A stretch of DNA of 64,000 nucleotides from Trichoplax adhaerens (taxonomy: Eukaryota > Placozoa > Uniplacotomia > Trichoplacea > Trichoplacidae). A model generated the notes under the pieces. The model saw nothing but the letters and a program-made list of their open reading frames with translations. It was not told where the DNA came from and did no database searches. The position numbers and the translations under genes are program-made. The stretch spans positions 2,704,152-2,768,151 of the forward strand of contig NW_002060944.1 in NCBI RefSeq assembly GCF_000150275.1. Direction: 5' to 3'. Position 1 is the stretch's first letter. Each line of letters opens with the position of its first letter. Of this stretch, positions 1 to 16,350 are shown one piece after another.

Positions 1-812
1 AGTTATTACGCAAGTAAAAAACGCATTTAATTTCCAATAGAAAATATTTAAAATCGTAATATAGCCAAATTTTATTCCTTTATGTCGTCCTCTGTCTGTC
101 ATCAATTATAGTTACAGTACTTTGTTCAGCCATAGAGGGCATGTAGTCTTCTTTTACTTTAATTCGATATGGAAAGAAAGCCGCCAGTCGAATATTAGGA
201 AGGAAATAATTTTAGAAGTTGTGCTTTATGATTAAAAAATAACCAAGGACTGACTACGAATCTTTTTGATACGATGATATTCAGTTAATTTACTCAACGT
301 TAATTTGTGCGTAATTAAACGCTATGACTACGAGTATGTTTTACTACGTGCGCGTTGATTGTACTATTGTATAATGGAAGTCACTGCCGCTTGAAAGTAT
401 TCGCCAGTTGCAGGCACGATTTGTCTTGATATTTCGCCCGAACCAACACTTTTCATCGTCTTATCAATATCTTTTAGTGTACACTTTGTTAGTGTACGAT
501 ATAGGTTGCAATAGTGAAACAACCAATTCATAACTTTTAAATTACGCTATACTGAATTTCAATGCTTATATAGTATTTTATTCTTGTCCAAGAAAGTATC
601 AGTAAATTAATGTAACTGTACTACTGATTATTGATACGAAATAGTTAGCAAGAAGATCACTTTTATGCTTTTTTGTGAAACTGCTATTTAAATGATTTTT
701 TGTACGTAACATATTACGGTGAGCTATGGATACAGACAGGTCAAGAAAGATAGTAGATGTAATTTTATTGACTAAGTTGTTAATTCAGCATACGTTTATT
801 GATTTGACGTAG
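1..812. other. upstream region, 5' exon of PSMB1 unresolved
   Basis: No convincing coding exon is visible. The PSMB1 start should lie here or left of the window. One phase-compatible candidate is a 14-base exon at 726-739 (MDTD plus two bases of an Arg codon) followed by GT. It would omit the conserved RFSPY..NGG segment of the family, so I do not adopt it. Confidence 0.4.
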
Positions 813-1922
813 GACCATTGTCGGAGTTGCTGGAGATAACTTTGCTATTCTAGCAGGTGATACGCGTCTCAGCGAAGGCTTTATGATCCATAGCAGAGAT
901 ACCTCCAAGATTTATAAACTGTAAGTATAGATAGTATAATATATTGTGTCGAAGAGAGACGCTCGACTGCAGCTAACGGTCTTATCTGGCTATTTTACGA
1001 TGGCTTGATTATACTGTGATTATGCTTCACCTGTTCTACGTTGAATGTTATATTAGGACGGAGAAAACATTCTTGGGAACGTGTGGCTTCCAAGGAGATG
1101 TCTTGACATTAACCAGATTATTAAATGCTCGTCTAACTGTAAGCATTAATGAGTAGTCTCATCTCGGATACAGTATTAAGATATATGTAAAATCATCGTT
1201 AATAAGCCATTGCATTGTTGAAATAAGAAGATATGTATAAGTATTAACAATTAATTACTAACTCTATGTAATGGTCCTGCTAGATGTACGAATTTGAACA
1301 TCGCAAGAAGATGAGGTAACCTGATTGATTGCTATTAGATGTTTAGTGATTGGTTTAATATTTATTGCAATTGCTGAAGGCAATGCTTCTACTAACCCAC
1401 ACATGCATTTATACGATTTTAGTTCAACGGCAATTTCCCAAATGTTATCCACGGTTCTATATTATCGTCGTTTCTTCCCGTATTACACATTTAACATTTT
1501 AGCTGGAATCGATACCGATGGCAAAGGTTGCATATATAGTTATGATGCAGTTGGAAACTATGAGAAACATACGTATCATGCTTCAGGCACTGCATCTTCA
1601 ATGTTACAGCCTCTATTGGATAATCAGGTAACCTTAATAGTTTTTTTACTAAAGTGGATAGCAAAATTTCTAGCCTTCCTAGCTCCCTTGAGTTAATTAC
1701 GAGTCGCCATCGCTATGCTGTATTATATCTTAACAGGTAGGATATTTGAATCAGGAAGGTGTCAGACGTGTTCCACTGACTATAGATAAAGCCAGAACGC
1801 TTATTAAAGACGTATTTATCTCTGCAACTGAACGAGACATGTACACAGGTGATAGCTTGCATATTGTCACTATAACATCTGATGGAGTCACAGAAGATCA
1901 TTTTCCTTTACGACGCGACTAA
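813..1922 (+). CDS. PSMB1: 20S proteasome subunit beta type-1 (beta-6), 5' partial
   Basis: Non-catalytic beta-6 subunit of the 20S proteasome core, acting in the cytosol and nucleus. Five exons join in phase: 813-920, 1057-1138, 1284-1315, 1423-1627 and 1737-1922, all with GT/AG borders. The product reads [20 protein letters not shown] near its start, then a segment with [14 protein letters not shown], then the hallmark [14 protein letters not shown], and ends in PLRRD before TAA. These blocks match human PSMB1 closely and in order. The exon coding the initiator Met and the RFSPY..NGG segment was not found, so the model lacks its N-terminus. It could lie upstream of the window or in a tiny exon within 1-812. 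The identification is very secure; the start is not. Confidence 0.93.
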
Positions 1923-2823
1923 TCTCTAATGTTTAAAGTAGGCTTAACGTCTTTGATTTGTTTGTAATGTGTAATGTCAAAGGTTATGTAATACGGTATC
2001 CTACTTTCAGTCTTTAATAATGATCTTTTCGTACTTCTTTCGATGAGTCACTATTGTATGCTTATGCTTTCTATGGTATTAAAAAAGGATAGGAAAGATT
2101 TGTAACATTTATTATAAGTATTTAAATACTGTGAATTAATGTGATTCGAAATGTATCAAAGTGGTTGCTTTATTTCCTCCGTTCTTTTATAAAACTATAT
2201 GCCTTGAAGTTCATTTGTACTTTCTCATAATGAACAGCTACTGTTAATCAATAATGACTATTGTAGTACATTAACTTAAAGAATTACTTATACGTAAGTA
2301 CAAAATGAAGAGAAAGCTAAAAATAAAAGCATATCTGGTATCTACCAGCATTAAATAACCTTTATTTGATAATTAGTATTTGTAATATTTCGATATAAAA
2401 TTAAGATGATGTGAAGAACAAAGCAGCCCTTTATTCCTGAATCATTTACAATTGGCGTGTCATTTGAAAATTCTATATATTGCAGATGTTAGAACGTGAC
2501 AAATCTTGTCTGTAGTAAAACAATTTCTTCATCTGAGATGAAAGATTAGAACCATAGGAAGATCGACCTGGAATGGCTTCGACATCAGTTTGGCAAATTT
2601 TGGGCGTAAGCATACAAGAGAAATTACGTTCATTATTTTTGTTATCATGGAGACTTGAACGCATTTAACAGCGCGAAAAATAGATCATGAGCGTAGGGAA
2701 ATGCTACTTTACTTAGATTGCGCGAGACCGTCAGTACAGTATCGTATCAACAACAGATATAAAGAGAGACTCCACTTATCTTTCTCATTTGATTCCAATG
2801 TACGATATTCTACATTACCCTCA
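1923..2823. other. intergenic region between convergent genes
   Basis: AT-rich spacer between the 3' ends of PSMB1 and the minus-strand zinc-finger gene. A 63-codon minus frame (2473-2664) is open but resembles no family I know and shows no splice context. I see no other supportable feature. Confidence 0.4.
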
Positions 2824-3711
2824 TCACACCATCAACTTATCTTTTGCTTTTTGATGCCAAATTGATGTACGCTTAAGTGTAGGATTGTAATTGAATCTAT
2901 TTGAGCCTAAGATGGTCTTGTTTCTTACATTAATCCAAAGGTTTATATCATAATTACTTAACGATGATACATATTCTAAAGTAAACATGTAATATGTAAG
3001 TAAAGCTAAAAAGATAATAATACTAGATAGAATTCTCAGGGCTAGTATATAAGCTTCCTTCATAACGAGGGCAACATTACTCCGATTCCAATAATTTTTG
3101 CATGTTAAGCGGGAGCATATATTACTTATTATGATATTGCGCACACCACTCGAAGCCTTCGAACTTTTAGGGGTACATTGCTCTGCGATTTGTAGGCATT
3201 GATCTCGCAGTTCTACCATTTGTGTTGACCTGCAGAGGGCAGTTTTCCACCATAGATCGTTGCCTTTAGCCAATGTTGTGTCCTGAACATGTGCCAAATC
3301 ACATCCTAGAATATCACAATAATTAGCCAAACACGTGGCGTTCATAACAGTACCAAGAAGGGCAGAGTGACGATTATCCAAGTGCTGATCCAAAAACCGC
3401 TCCCTATAAAACCACTTACCACAGTAGCTACATGTCCAACTAGACTGATAGGCATTGTCTTTTAGCTCTTCTTGTTTACGAAATAAATCTCTCTCAGGAT
3501 GAAATGGGCAATCGAATGAAAGTTGCACTTGCATCGATTGAATTAGGTCATACAATGACCTCTTCAGTATATTACGGGCGTACCTTGAATTGATACGTGA
3601 ACATGACTTGTCAGAACCAATAGGTTGTGGAAATACTAAATTGCTTTGCAACCAAATTAGTAATATAAGCAACATATTTTCTTTATTACATTGCAGATTT
3701 AGTACGTGCAT
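2824..3711 (-). CDS. single-exon C2H2 zinc-finger membrane/secretory protein
   Basis: A 295-residue intronless gene in a window where the other genes are intron-rich. Residues 13-28 form a hydrophobic stretch consistent with a signal peptide or anchor. A C2H2 finger follows with C94, C97, H110 and H115 (CSYCGKWF..HLDNRH). A cysteine-rich block around 127-204 includes NYCDILGCD-like spacing. A strongly hydrophobic segment at about 220-243 looks like a transmembrane helix. A zinc finger preceded by a signal peptide and followed by a membrane helix suggests an ER or secretory-pathway protein rather than a transcription factor; that is inference. I recall similar uncharacterised eukaryotic proteins but cannot name the family. 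It is transcribed divergently from LSM2 across a palindromic-repeat region. Confidence 0.75.
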   Translation of the reverse strand: MHVLNLQCNKENMLLILLIWLQSNLVFPQPIGSDKSCSRINSRYARNILKRSLYDLIQSMQVQLSFDCPFHPERDLFRKQEELKDNAYQSSWTCSYCGKWFYRERFLDQHLDNRHSALLGTVMNATCLANYCDILGCDLAHVQDTTLAKGNDLWWKTALCRSTQMVELRDQCLQIAEQCTPKSSKASSGVRNIIISNICSRLTCKNYWNRSNVALVMKEAYILALRILSSIIIFLALLTYYMFTLEYVSSLSNYDINLWINVRNKTILGSNRFNYNPTLKRTSIWHQKAKDKLMV

Positions 3712-4158
3712 TACTTATCCAGTTCCATCGGTACACCAGACATAGGAAAATATAATAAAAAGTTTCCAGGCACTGCTAGGCGATGTATGGGCTTTCAAAA
3801 CATTTAGCATTGATGTAATGTACAGTGATTGCCACTTTATACTTCGTAGCAAGATTTGGCAGAATAGTATACCAGAAATAAATAAAAATTGCGCTTTTAA
3901 ATCAATGATTATATTGGGAACATATGAATATTATTATGCATCATCGTACAGAGCTATTTGTACTGTACTATTCAAAGTTTTGATTAAAATAAGGACAGCA
4001 AAATCAATTGTACACAGCCGATAATGCAATAATAGTGATGTGGTTATACATACCGGTAGATATATGCGATCTAAATTGCACTGGAAGATCAAAATTAGAT
4101 GTTTATGTGTTTACTGTACTCATCTTGCGTTTCTAACTTGGACTACAATGACGATTAG

Positions 4159-4470
4159 TGTACAGTACAGTTTGTAGCTTGGAGAAGGGAAAGACTGTAA
4201 GCAACGCTAGCTGTACTGTAGTACAGTCTCCGTCCCTCCGTAACACCGCCACGACCATCATTTGGTGTGCTGTACTTTACTGTACACTGTACTGTACAGG
4301 ACAGTACAGTACATGATGCTGGTGTCAGTGTGAGTGTGCAGTTTGCAGTAGTGTGCTGTACTGTCCTGTACTGTACAGTACTGTATGTAACACATGGCAG
4401 TTTCGTCAATCAGAGTACAGTGTACTGTAGTACTACAGTATACGGTATTGTACTGTACACTGTACACGAT
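4159..4470. repeat. TACAG/TACTG two-orientation pentamer array
   Basis: Dense interspersed copies of TACTG and its reverse complement form overlapping palindromes such as GTACTGTAC and GTACAGTAC. The array lies between the divergent starts of the zinc-finger gene (3711, minus) and LSM2 (4560, plus), ending about 90 bases before the LSM2 ATG. Open frames here on both strands are low-complexity by-products. Confidence 0.85.
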
Positions 4471-4559
4471 ATGTTCGCTCTTAGCTTTCAACAGTTATCT
4501 TCTTCCTACGGACTGCGCCAAATTTTGATCTGCAGTTCTGGATAACCTGCTCATTTGTC

Positions 4560-6200
4560 ATGGTAAGTTCGGTACACCATTTTAGAGATAATAATTAAGC
4601 CCTACAAAATTAGTAAATTTATATAACTGTAAATTTGTTACTACTATGAATTTTATTTGATTCTTTTGTCGTATGCTGTATAGCTGTTTTTCTCTTTCTT
4701 TAAATCACTGGTTGGCAAGGAAGTCATAGTAGAGCTTAAAAATGACCTCAGGTACTATAAATTACATCACGGTATTGATGATGCATTTGAAACCACTTTG
4801 ATATATTGTGTTGAGAACTATATTAGTCCTATTACAATGAGTCACTATTAATGCAATGTTTAAAAGTCCAATTTTTCTTTCATTGCTGATGTACATGCAG
4901 TATTTTGTCTGGCTATGCTAATTCTTCATTATTATTTCTTTCTTTCTTAATCAGCGTGTGTGGAATCTTACATTCTGTCGATCAGGTAATCACTGCAGAA
5001 CTAATTTTTGCAATGGTCATACATCGTATCACTGATAAAATAATGCACTACGTATATGTTTCATCCCATATTTGATTCTATATATTTATTATCAGTTCTT
5101 TCGCACTATCTAAATGATTTAACAACTAATTTATTACCATTTGTCATACTGTATTACCCCTTAACCGGTTGAATAAATCTCTACGATGCTTACCGCAACC
5201 GATACAGTTCTATTGTACTATAATACCGTTCTTGACTTTGAAAATATAAGTGATGCAAAAATTCCAATACTGTAAATGGCCCACGTTTATTAGAACTGTA
5301 ATATTGGTTTGTATCTTGGGAAATATTCTATCATTACATATAGCATTTAATATACAGTACTGTTGGATAATTCTATTAATATGTAAAGAATATTCTTGCC
5401 ATTTTCCGTTTAGATTGGACTACTGTATTTAACATTGTAGATCATGCAAGTGATGCTTCTACTGTAGATATAGGATATACTGTATTTATATAAATTTCAA
5501 GAGTTTGAGAGCTAAAACTTGTTTAGTACTAATATTAATACTTATAGAAACCATTCATACAGATATCACTAACCAAAATATGAGCTCTATAGTTTATATT
5601 TATTGGACATTACTGTTTGGAACTATTAGCGCGTAATTTAATGCAAGTGTAAATTTGGGCTACAATAAATACATGATTTCAAGGCCAATTATAATTATCT
5701 GTAATAGTACGTATCATGTCGTAAATTACTTGCATAAATAGCCTATTTCCCTGATTTTATTGTGGCTGCTTGTGTGATGTAATGATTGTAGGTAAGAAAT
5801 AATTTAAAGTCCTTTTTAATCTTCGTTTATTATGTGACAGTATTTGAACATCAAGCTCGTAGATATTTCTGTGCCCGATACCGAAAAGTACCCACATATG
5901 GTAAATGCTCCGGAAAATTTTCCATAATTGTATAAAAATATATACAATATTCACTCTCTGATAACTTTTACTGCTTGTATACTAAGTAACTATTGCTGCG
6001 ATGATGTAACGGTACTCGTATCTTAATTATTAAAATTACAGATATCTGTCAAGAACTGTTTTATAAGAGGTTCTGTTGTTCGCTACGTACACCTCCCTGC
6101 CGAAGAAATTGATGTACAACTCCTGCAAGATGCTACTAGAAAGGAAGTTGCACAGCTGAAATCCCAGCAGACAGCTCAAGTAGCTGCGCCTAGTAAATAG
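4560..6200 (+). CDS. LSM2: U6 snRNA-associated Sm-like protein LSm2
   Basis: Component of the LSm1-7 ring (cytoplasmic mRNA decay) and LSm2-8 ring (nuclear U6 snRNA). Five exons: 4560-4562, 4684-4751, 4955-4985, 5841-5900 and 6042-6200, giving 106 residues. The protein reads MLFFSFFKSLVGKEVIVEL, then the Sm1 continuation with GILHSVDQ, then YLNIKLVDISV, and the Sm2 block NCFIRGSVVRYVHLPAEEID. This is nearly collinear with the 95-residue human protein, with a slightly longer C-terminus. The first coding exon is only the ATG: the intron starts immediately after the initiator codon, and the next exon begins with Leu2. All phases close. The gene is divergent from the zinc-finger gene and convergent with EDF1. 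Confidence 0.96.
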
Positions 6201-6345
6201 ACATACGTGCACCTGACGAACTTGGTCGTTGATACGATTTAGTACTTTTCATCATTAATGTATGTATCATTTTTCTGTTTGAGAATCCCAATTGTATTTG
6301 TATCTTTATTTGCAAGACATTGTGACACTGCTTTTTCCCGTTATT

Positions 6346-6351
6346 AATAAA
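6346..6351 (+). terminator. polyadenylation signal of LSM2
   Basis: An AATAAA hexamer lies about 145 bases after the LSM2 stop and before the 3' end of the convergent EDF1 gene. It is the expected position for LSM2 cleavage and polyadenylation. Confidence 0.55.
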
Positions 6352-6605
6352 ACGTAACTTTTATTGAGATACATGTCTGTTCCATGGTTTCTGTAACTGT
6401 CCTTCACTTGTGGATGTACAGCGTAACTACATTCACTAATGCTGCTATTTTAAATTATAAATACTGTGTTGACTTAATGACATTTTCATCTTTGGGATAA
6501 AATTATTCAGATATACTGTACTGTATTACGTAGACTGTAATAACCACATGTGCAGAGGCACGCCTTTGAAAACCTATCGTCAGGATAAATCGCATAAAGC
6601 TATAT

Positions 6606-9600
6606 TTATAATGGCTTCCCTTTATCTTTGCCTCGTAGTTTTACTCCTACGTAACATTAAAGGAAGAATACAGTAGATTAGTACCTTCATACAGAGTATA
6701 ACGCGCTAGGGATATTTAATAATATCGAATGATTACAAATTTTACCTAAAGCGCGCTCCATCTTTCCTAATAGCTGATTATTAGGGATTGCTTTACCGGT
6801 TTCATACTCGGTAATAATGCTTGGCTTTTCATTGATTTTCTGAAATAGAATTTATCAAAAAAAGATGTTTACATTTCGTGTCATCGTATGTTTGTAAAAT
6901 TCTTTGATAGCGTAGAATTGTTTAAAAAATGTCCGGACTTCAATATTGGACTAATGGATGTACTATAACCCCGAAAACAGCATGATTTTAAAAACTAGCT
7001 GAAAGCTTCTACCTGGGCAAGATCTTTTTGAGTCATTTTCTTGTCTAGCCGAATTCTTTGTATCAGTTTGGAAAGATCAAGTTCTACCTTTTCATCTACA
7101 TAAAAAATAATTGCGTCAATTAGCAATAACTTATCATATATCATTAATGCAATTTGAGTAATCAATGGTAGTTGATCATTGTTCTATCAAATTTTATAAT
7201 ACGTTTTATTACAGCAACGGATACTCTAAACTAAATCATAAGTCAACATGACACAATAAAATTCTTTTCCGTTTTTCTGAGTAATAGTTACGTAAGACTT
7301 TTTCAACTTACGATGCAATTCTTCCGTCTCTCTATCTAGTTTTGCAGTATCCTTTGTAGTTGATCGCTGTTTGTTACTTCCTGCAGCAACTAAATGCGTC
7401 CATAAAGTCACATCACTTTATCGAAATCATTACGTGAGTTTAGGTTATTAAATGATATTGCAGTAACTACTGAGAGCGACAGGAAGGGATCACTTTCATT
7501 TATAAATATATAGCGCGATAAGAGAAAGTTCGATAATCAGATAAATCGTGTAATTTAGTTATTCACATGCGGACTACCACTGTACAGTACAATAAAGAAC
7601 AGTATCTTTTATCCTTTAATCTAAAATTAAACCCATAGAGCCGACTGCTGATATAATCCTGATACATTGTGGGCAGCCCACAATATCAGGATTATATTAA
7701 CAGTATAGAAATGCAGAGAAACAAAAGAATACGACCTTAGCCTACTTATGATTTACGAAAGAGCCCATCTTTAAAGTAGTCACTGTTAAATAATAGTTAG
7801 CTACGACAACTTTTACATCCTGATGTAAGCGTATTTTATAAGCTATAAACTGCATTCATACAATTATTTGACACTATTAGTATGAAAGACTACCCTGTAA
7901 AAGCTAATCAGCTCCATTACACCATTTAACCTCCAGGCAACGCCCAAAGTCCAACATAATTCTATGACGAAGCATTGCTACGGTGTTTGCTCGTAATAGT
8001 ATGTGTACGAGCAGAAGCTTATTTACACATGAATAAACTACGTTGATAATAAGATGCGAACTAAACGCGTATAGTTAATAACTTGAACGTGGGGAGTTTA
8101 ATTTAAATTACTTAAGGATCGTGCGACATTTATTTTTCGTACATTTTTTGTTTGTTTCCACATCACCACCCTTTCTTTGAGCCTCTGTGACAGCCTAAAA
8201 CAGATGAGGTTGATAGAAACAGGAACAACAATTAACCACTATTTAATAAAGAAAGGGTTACATTAAATATTTTAAGATACTCACAAACCAGATATGCAAG
8301 TGCAGAAAAGTCATATCGTTGCAGAGCGGTATTATTGAAATTTTTATATGACATTCGTGCTAATATATTATGATCTTAGGTCGAATACATTCATTAACGA
8401 CTAGTCGACCTCGCACATACATCGGGCTGTACAATGCCAAAATGAAAATTTTTCTTATATATGTATACTGTATAGTACTGAAAATCTAATTAATTAAGAA
8501 TCACTATTATTGACGGTCGATCAGTAATTAATTAACCTTGCCGTAATGGATGATCTATTCGTACTATAGTAGTGCGAGCTAATCCGTTGATCTGTGTCTT
8601 CATTACAAATATACAATAGAGGTACTTTCTAAAATTATACACTACATGGCATACAGTTCAGAATTGGCATCAAAAGTCATAAGACATATTATACATGTCT
8701 AGTACATTGTTAGGTATTTTAGAGTTGAAGTTCAAGGTATCAACGGTATAAATGGGAAAATCACTTCATAACCAGTCGGCAATTTATCCGATTTTCTAAT
8801 ATGTTATAACTTCAAAAGTTTTAGTCCTGTTAATTGTACTACAAGTTCAATGAGATGATATCGCACCAGTAAAATTCAATTTTAGTTTACTGCTTACACT
8901 ACTGTACAGTACAGTACTGCATCCAAGAACGTATTTTCATAAATGATCGTATATACAACGTAGTTTTTTTCAGCATTTGTGATCGCAAGTGCCGTTCAGT
9001 TATTCATGTTAATCCAGTTATTACAATACTATGAATATACAAATCATACGTATAGTATGTTCGCAACGATATACCATCTCCTTTGCTGTACATTTTAAAA
9101 TCACAAGCTACTGCGATATATTGTTACGATTTCAAGATTTTTAAAACGGAAGATGAAGCAGACAGATTCTACCTATTATATTATCAGTGAGCTAGCGGTT
9201 AATTAATCAAGATTTATGACGGAACATCTATTAAAGTTGAACGTATAGGACAAATTTGAATTTGATTTAATGTATTTTTCTATTGCATATGGGATTGATC
9301 ATTATTGCCGTAACTGGTAGATAGCACGAAGTAGCCTCAAGCTGAACCTCTTTGTCAGGAGGCGAAGGAGTGCTTCGTTGCTCGTGCGATATACACGTAC
9401 TGTACTGTACTGTACGTACAGTATACGACTATAGCAGACAGTACGGTACAAAGTGACTGTACGACAGAAGTTCAACGTCAATAATTCCGCAAAGCTGATT
9501 CAGCGTACTTATAAAATCGACTCCTATACATAACACACCAGACCCTTGATTCACTTTAGCCCTTCAATCCTACCTTTTTGGTCTTTAGCTCCGATTTTTT

Positions 9601-9648
9601 GGGGGTCTTTTTACGTAAATAAGTGACTGATTCCCAGTCTTCCGACAT
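6606..9648 (-). CDS. EDF1: endothelial differentiation-related factor 1 / MBF1 co-activator
   Basis: Multiprotein bridging factor 1, a conserved transcriptional co-activator also linked to ribosome-collision responses. Six exons, in coding order: 9574-9648, 8143-8194, 7312-7389, 7013-7095, 6746-6839 and 6606-6646, giving 140 residues (human 148). It starts [16 protein letters not shown]. The MBF1 N-terminal block with [10 protein letters not shown] and [20 protein letters not shown] follows. The XRE/Cro-type helix-turn-helix contains [19 protein letters not shown] and [17 protein letters not shown]. It ends [12 protein letters not shown], shorter than human. Every exon junction is GT/AG in phase. 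Intron 1 (8195-9573) and intron 2 (7390-8142) are long for this window and hold repeat arrays and a perfect-looking hairpin. It is divergent from ATG5. Confidence 0.96.
7651..7697. repeat. 47-base near-perfect palindrome (hairpin)
   Basis: Within EDF1 intron 2. A 14-base outer arm (ATATAATCCTGATA / TATCAGGATTATAT) and an 8-base inner arm (TTGTGGGC / GCCCACAA) flank a single-base loop, with a 2-base bulge (CA) on the left side only. Confidence 0.85.
8892..8925. repeat. short TACAG/TACTG pentamer cluster
   Basis: A small run of CTGTACAGTACAGTACTG within EDF1 intron 1, the same repeat family as the larger arrays. Confidence 0.7.
9391..9470. repeat. TACAG/TACTG pentamer array in EDF1 intron 1
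   Basis: Starts with several direct copies of TACTG, then inverts through a GTAC junction to TACAG copies, ending in diverged units. It lies about 100 bases downstream (in gene sense) of EDF1 exon 1. Confidence 0.8.
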
Positions 9649-9693
9649 TTTGTTCACTTGACAGTTGTAAATCGTTTCTTTTCCGACAGAGCC

Positions 9694-9757
9694 GTACTGT
9701 AAATACTGTACTGTACAGTATGTACTGTAGTGAGAGTACAAGTACTGTAGTACAGTA
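9694..9757. repeat. TACAG/TACTG pentamer array upstream of EDF1
   Basis: Begins about 45 bases upstream of the EDF1 start codon (9648, minus strand) and runs into the 58-base tandem repeat. It mixes both orientations of the pentamer. Confidence 0.8.
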
Positions 9758-9900
9758 TCAACGACCTTTATACGGTGGCCCAAAAGGGACAACTTTACTG
9801 AGCAGAATCACTGTGTCAACGACTTTTGTACGGTGGCCCAAAAGGGACAACTTTACTGAGCAGAATCACTGTATCAACGACTTTTATACAGTGACCCATA
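9758..9900. repeat. 58-base tandem repeat, about 2.5 copies
   Basis: Units start at 9758, 9816 and 9874 (TCAACGAC each time), period exactly 58. The first two units are nearly identical, including GGTGGCCCAAAAGGGACAAC; the third is partial and diverged. It lies in the divergent EDF1-ATG5 spacer, flanked by pentamer arrays on both sides. Confidence 0.9.
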
Positions 9901-10002
9901 AAAAGGTGCGTTCACACGATAAACTTTTTCCAGGACTACCATAAGGACTCCAGTCAAATCCTGTATTTTTGTCTTCGTAGACGGCGTAGAGTGCAAGATT
10001 CT

Positions 10003-10350
10003 ACAGTGCACAGTGTACAGTACTGCATAGTGAAAATTCGACTGTACTGTACACTGTAGTGTCAATACAGTACAGTACACTGAGTACGAGGTCAAATTCT
10101 ACAGTACTGTACTGTACTGTACAGTACAATCCCTCACAAGTCCCTGACTGTACTGTACACTGTACACTGTACAGTACAGTACAGTACAGTACAGTACAGT
10201 ACAGTACAGTTACAGTACAGTACAGTATCCAACTTCTCCGAAGCTTGCTGTAGTCACTCTTGTCTGAGTGCATATGGTGAGGTGTTACTGTACTTGTACA
10301 GTACAGTACTGTACAGTACGTACTGCAGTCTGCACGTACTGTACTGTACA
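10003..10350. repeat. largest TACAG/TACTG pentamer array
   Basis: Spans most of the proximal ATG5 upstream region, ending about 65 bases before its ATG. A core of about 60 bases around 10165-10226 is an almost pure (ACAGT)n run of about twelve units, flanked by opposite-orientation TACTG runs, so each side can pair with the core. Long open frames on both strands here are low-complexity artefacts. Confidence 0.9.
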
Positions 10351-10414
10351 GTTCCAAGTTTTACCAAGTTATCTGGCTCTTCTTGGAGCTCTTGCCAATC
10401 ATTTCATAATATCA

Positions 10415-13243
<2,829 letters not shown>

Positions 13244-14075
13244 ATTGTACCATAGAAAGTTATGCCTATAAATGATGTAAAATGTTATATTATGCTTCCA
13301 TTATCGAAATTACTTTTAATAGATCTCTAAATATTTTTTATATACTTAGTAGGGTCGTTGATAATTTTAGTAAAGATAAAGTTACTGCTTTTTTAATTGG
13401 CAATACCCTAGCGCATGTGAATTGAAACTTTGATTATGCAGTACTAAATATTCGCATGTTATACGTGCCTTGCATTCCTTTAGCATACATATATATTCAT
13501 AAGCAGCAATTTCTTTTTTAAATGTAGAAGTTTAGATAAGTTACAAATTAGTTGTGAAGTACTGTATTATACCCGTTGCTGTGTAGCATTTAAACGAATG
13601 ATATTGTTGTTTTCATATACAATGCAATAATAATATTTAACTTGCTTTGGATATGCCGAGTAATTAATTGCTCGTAACGTAGTATACGTTTATTAAAGGT
13701 GCTATACGCGTATTCGGACTGTATTACATCTTACGTTGATGCTCGATTGCCATGATCAGCACAGCGTAGATTACTACTGTACACTGGACTGTATGACAGA
13801 AATGTCGAGAAATTGCTACTGCAATAAAACTGTTAGACGCATTCTTTACTTGCCTTGTTATAAGATATACATGAATGATATATATACGAGTATATATACA
13901 CGTGCTGCATATCTATGCATGCATACGTTTACCACGTCGATGTTTCGTAAAAATGAAGTGGTACAGAAAAACTCGTTTCATTATATAAAAATTTAATGGT
14001 AAATATAAAAGACATGATATGTAATAGTCAGTTTTAAAACATAAGTACTTGAACTTTAGGAAATGAACCTTGTAA
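13244..14075. other. intergenic region between convergent ATG5 and DHPS
   Basis: AT-rich sequence holding both 3' untranslated regions, with an alternating AT stretch near 13875-13905. No supportable gene. Confidence 0.5.

Positions 14076-16350
<2,275 letters not shown>

Noticed and set aside
726-739. 14-base first exon for PSMB1
   Set aside because: Phase fits, but it would delete the conserved RFSPY..NGG segment and such a short first coding exon is weak evidence.
4155-4545. Overlapping open frames on both strands
   Set aside because: They are translations of the TACAG/TACTG array (runs of Thr, Val, Cys, Tyr) and have no coding character.
7651-7697. Palindrome as a bacterial-style terminator
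   Set aside because: The context is a eukaryotic intron, with no U-tract role expected.
10001-10357. 118-codon minus-strand open frame
   Set aside because: Low-complexity pentamer translation (repeated YCTVLYCTVL), not a gene.
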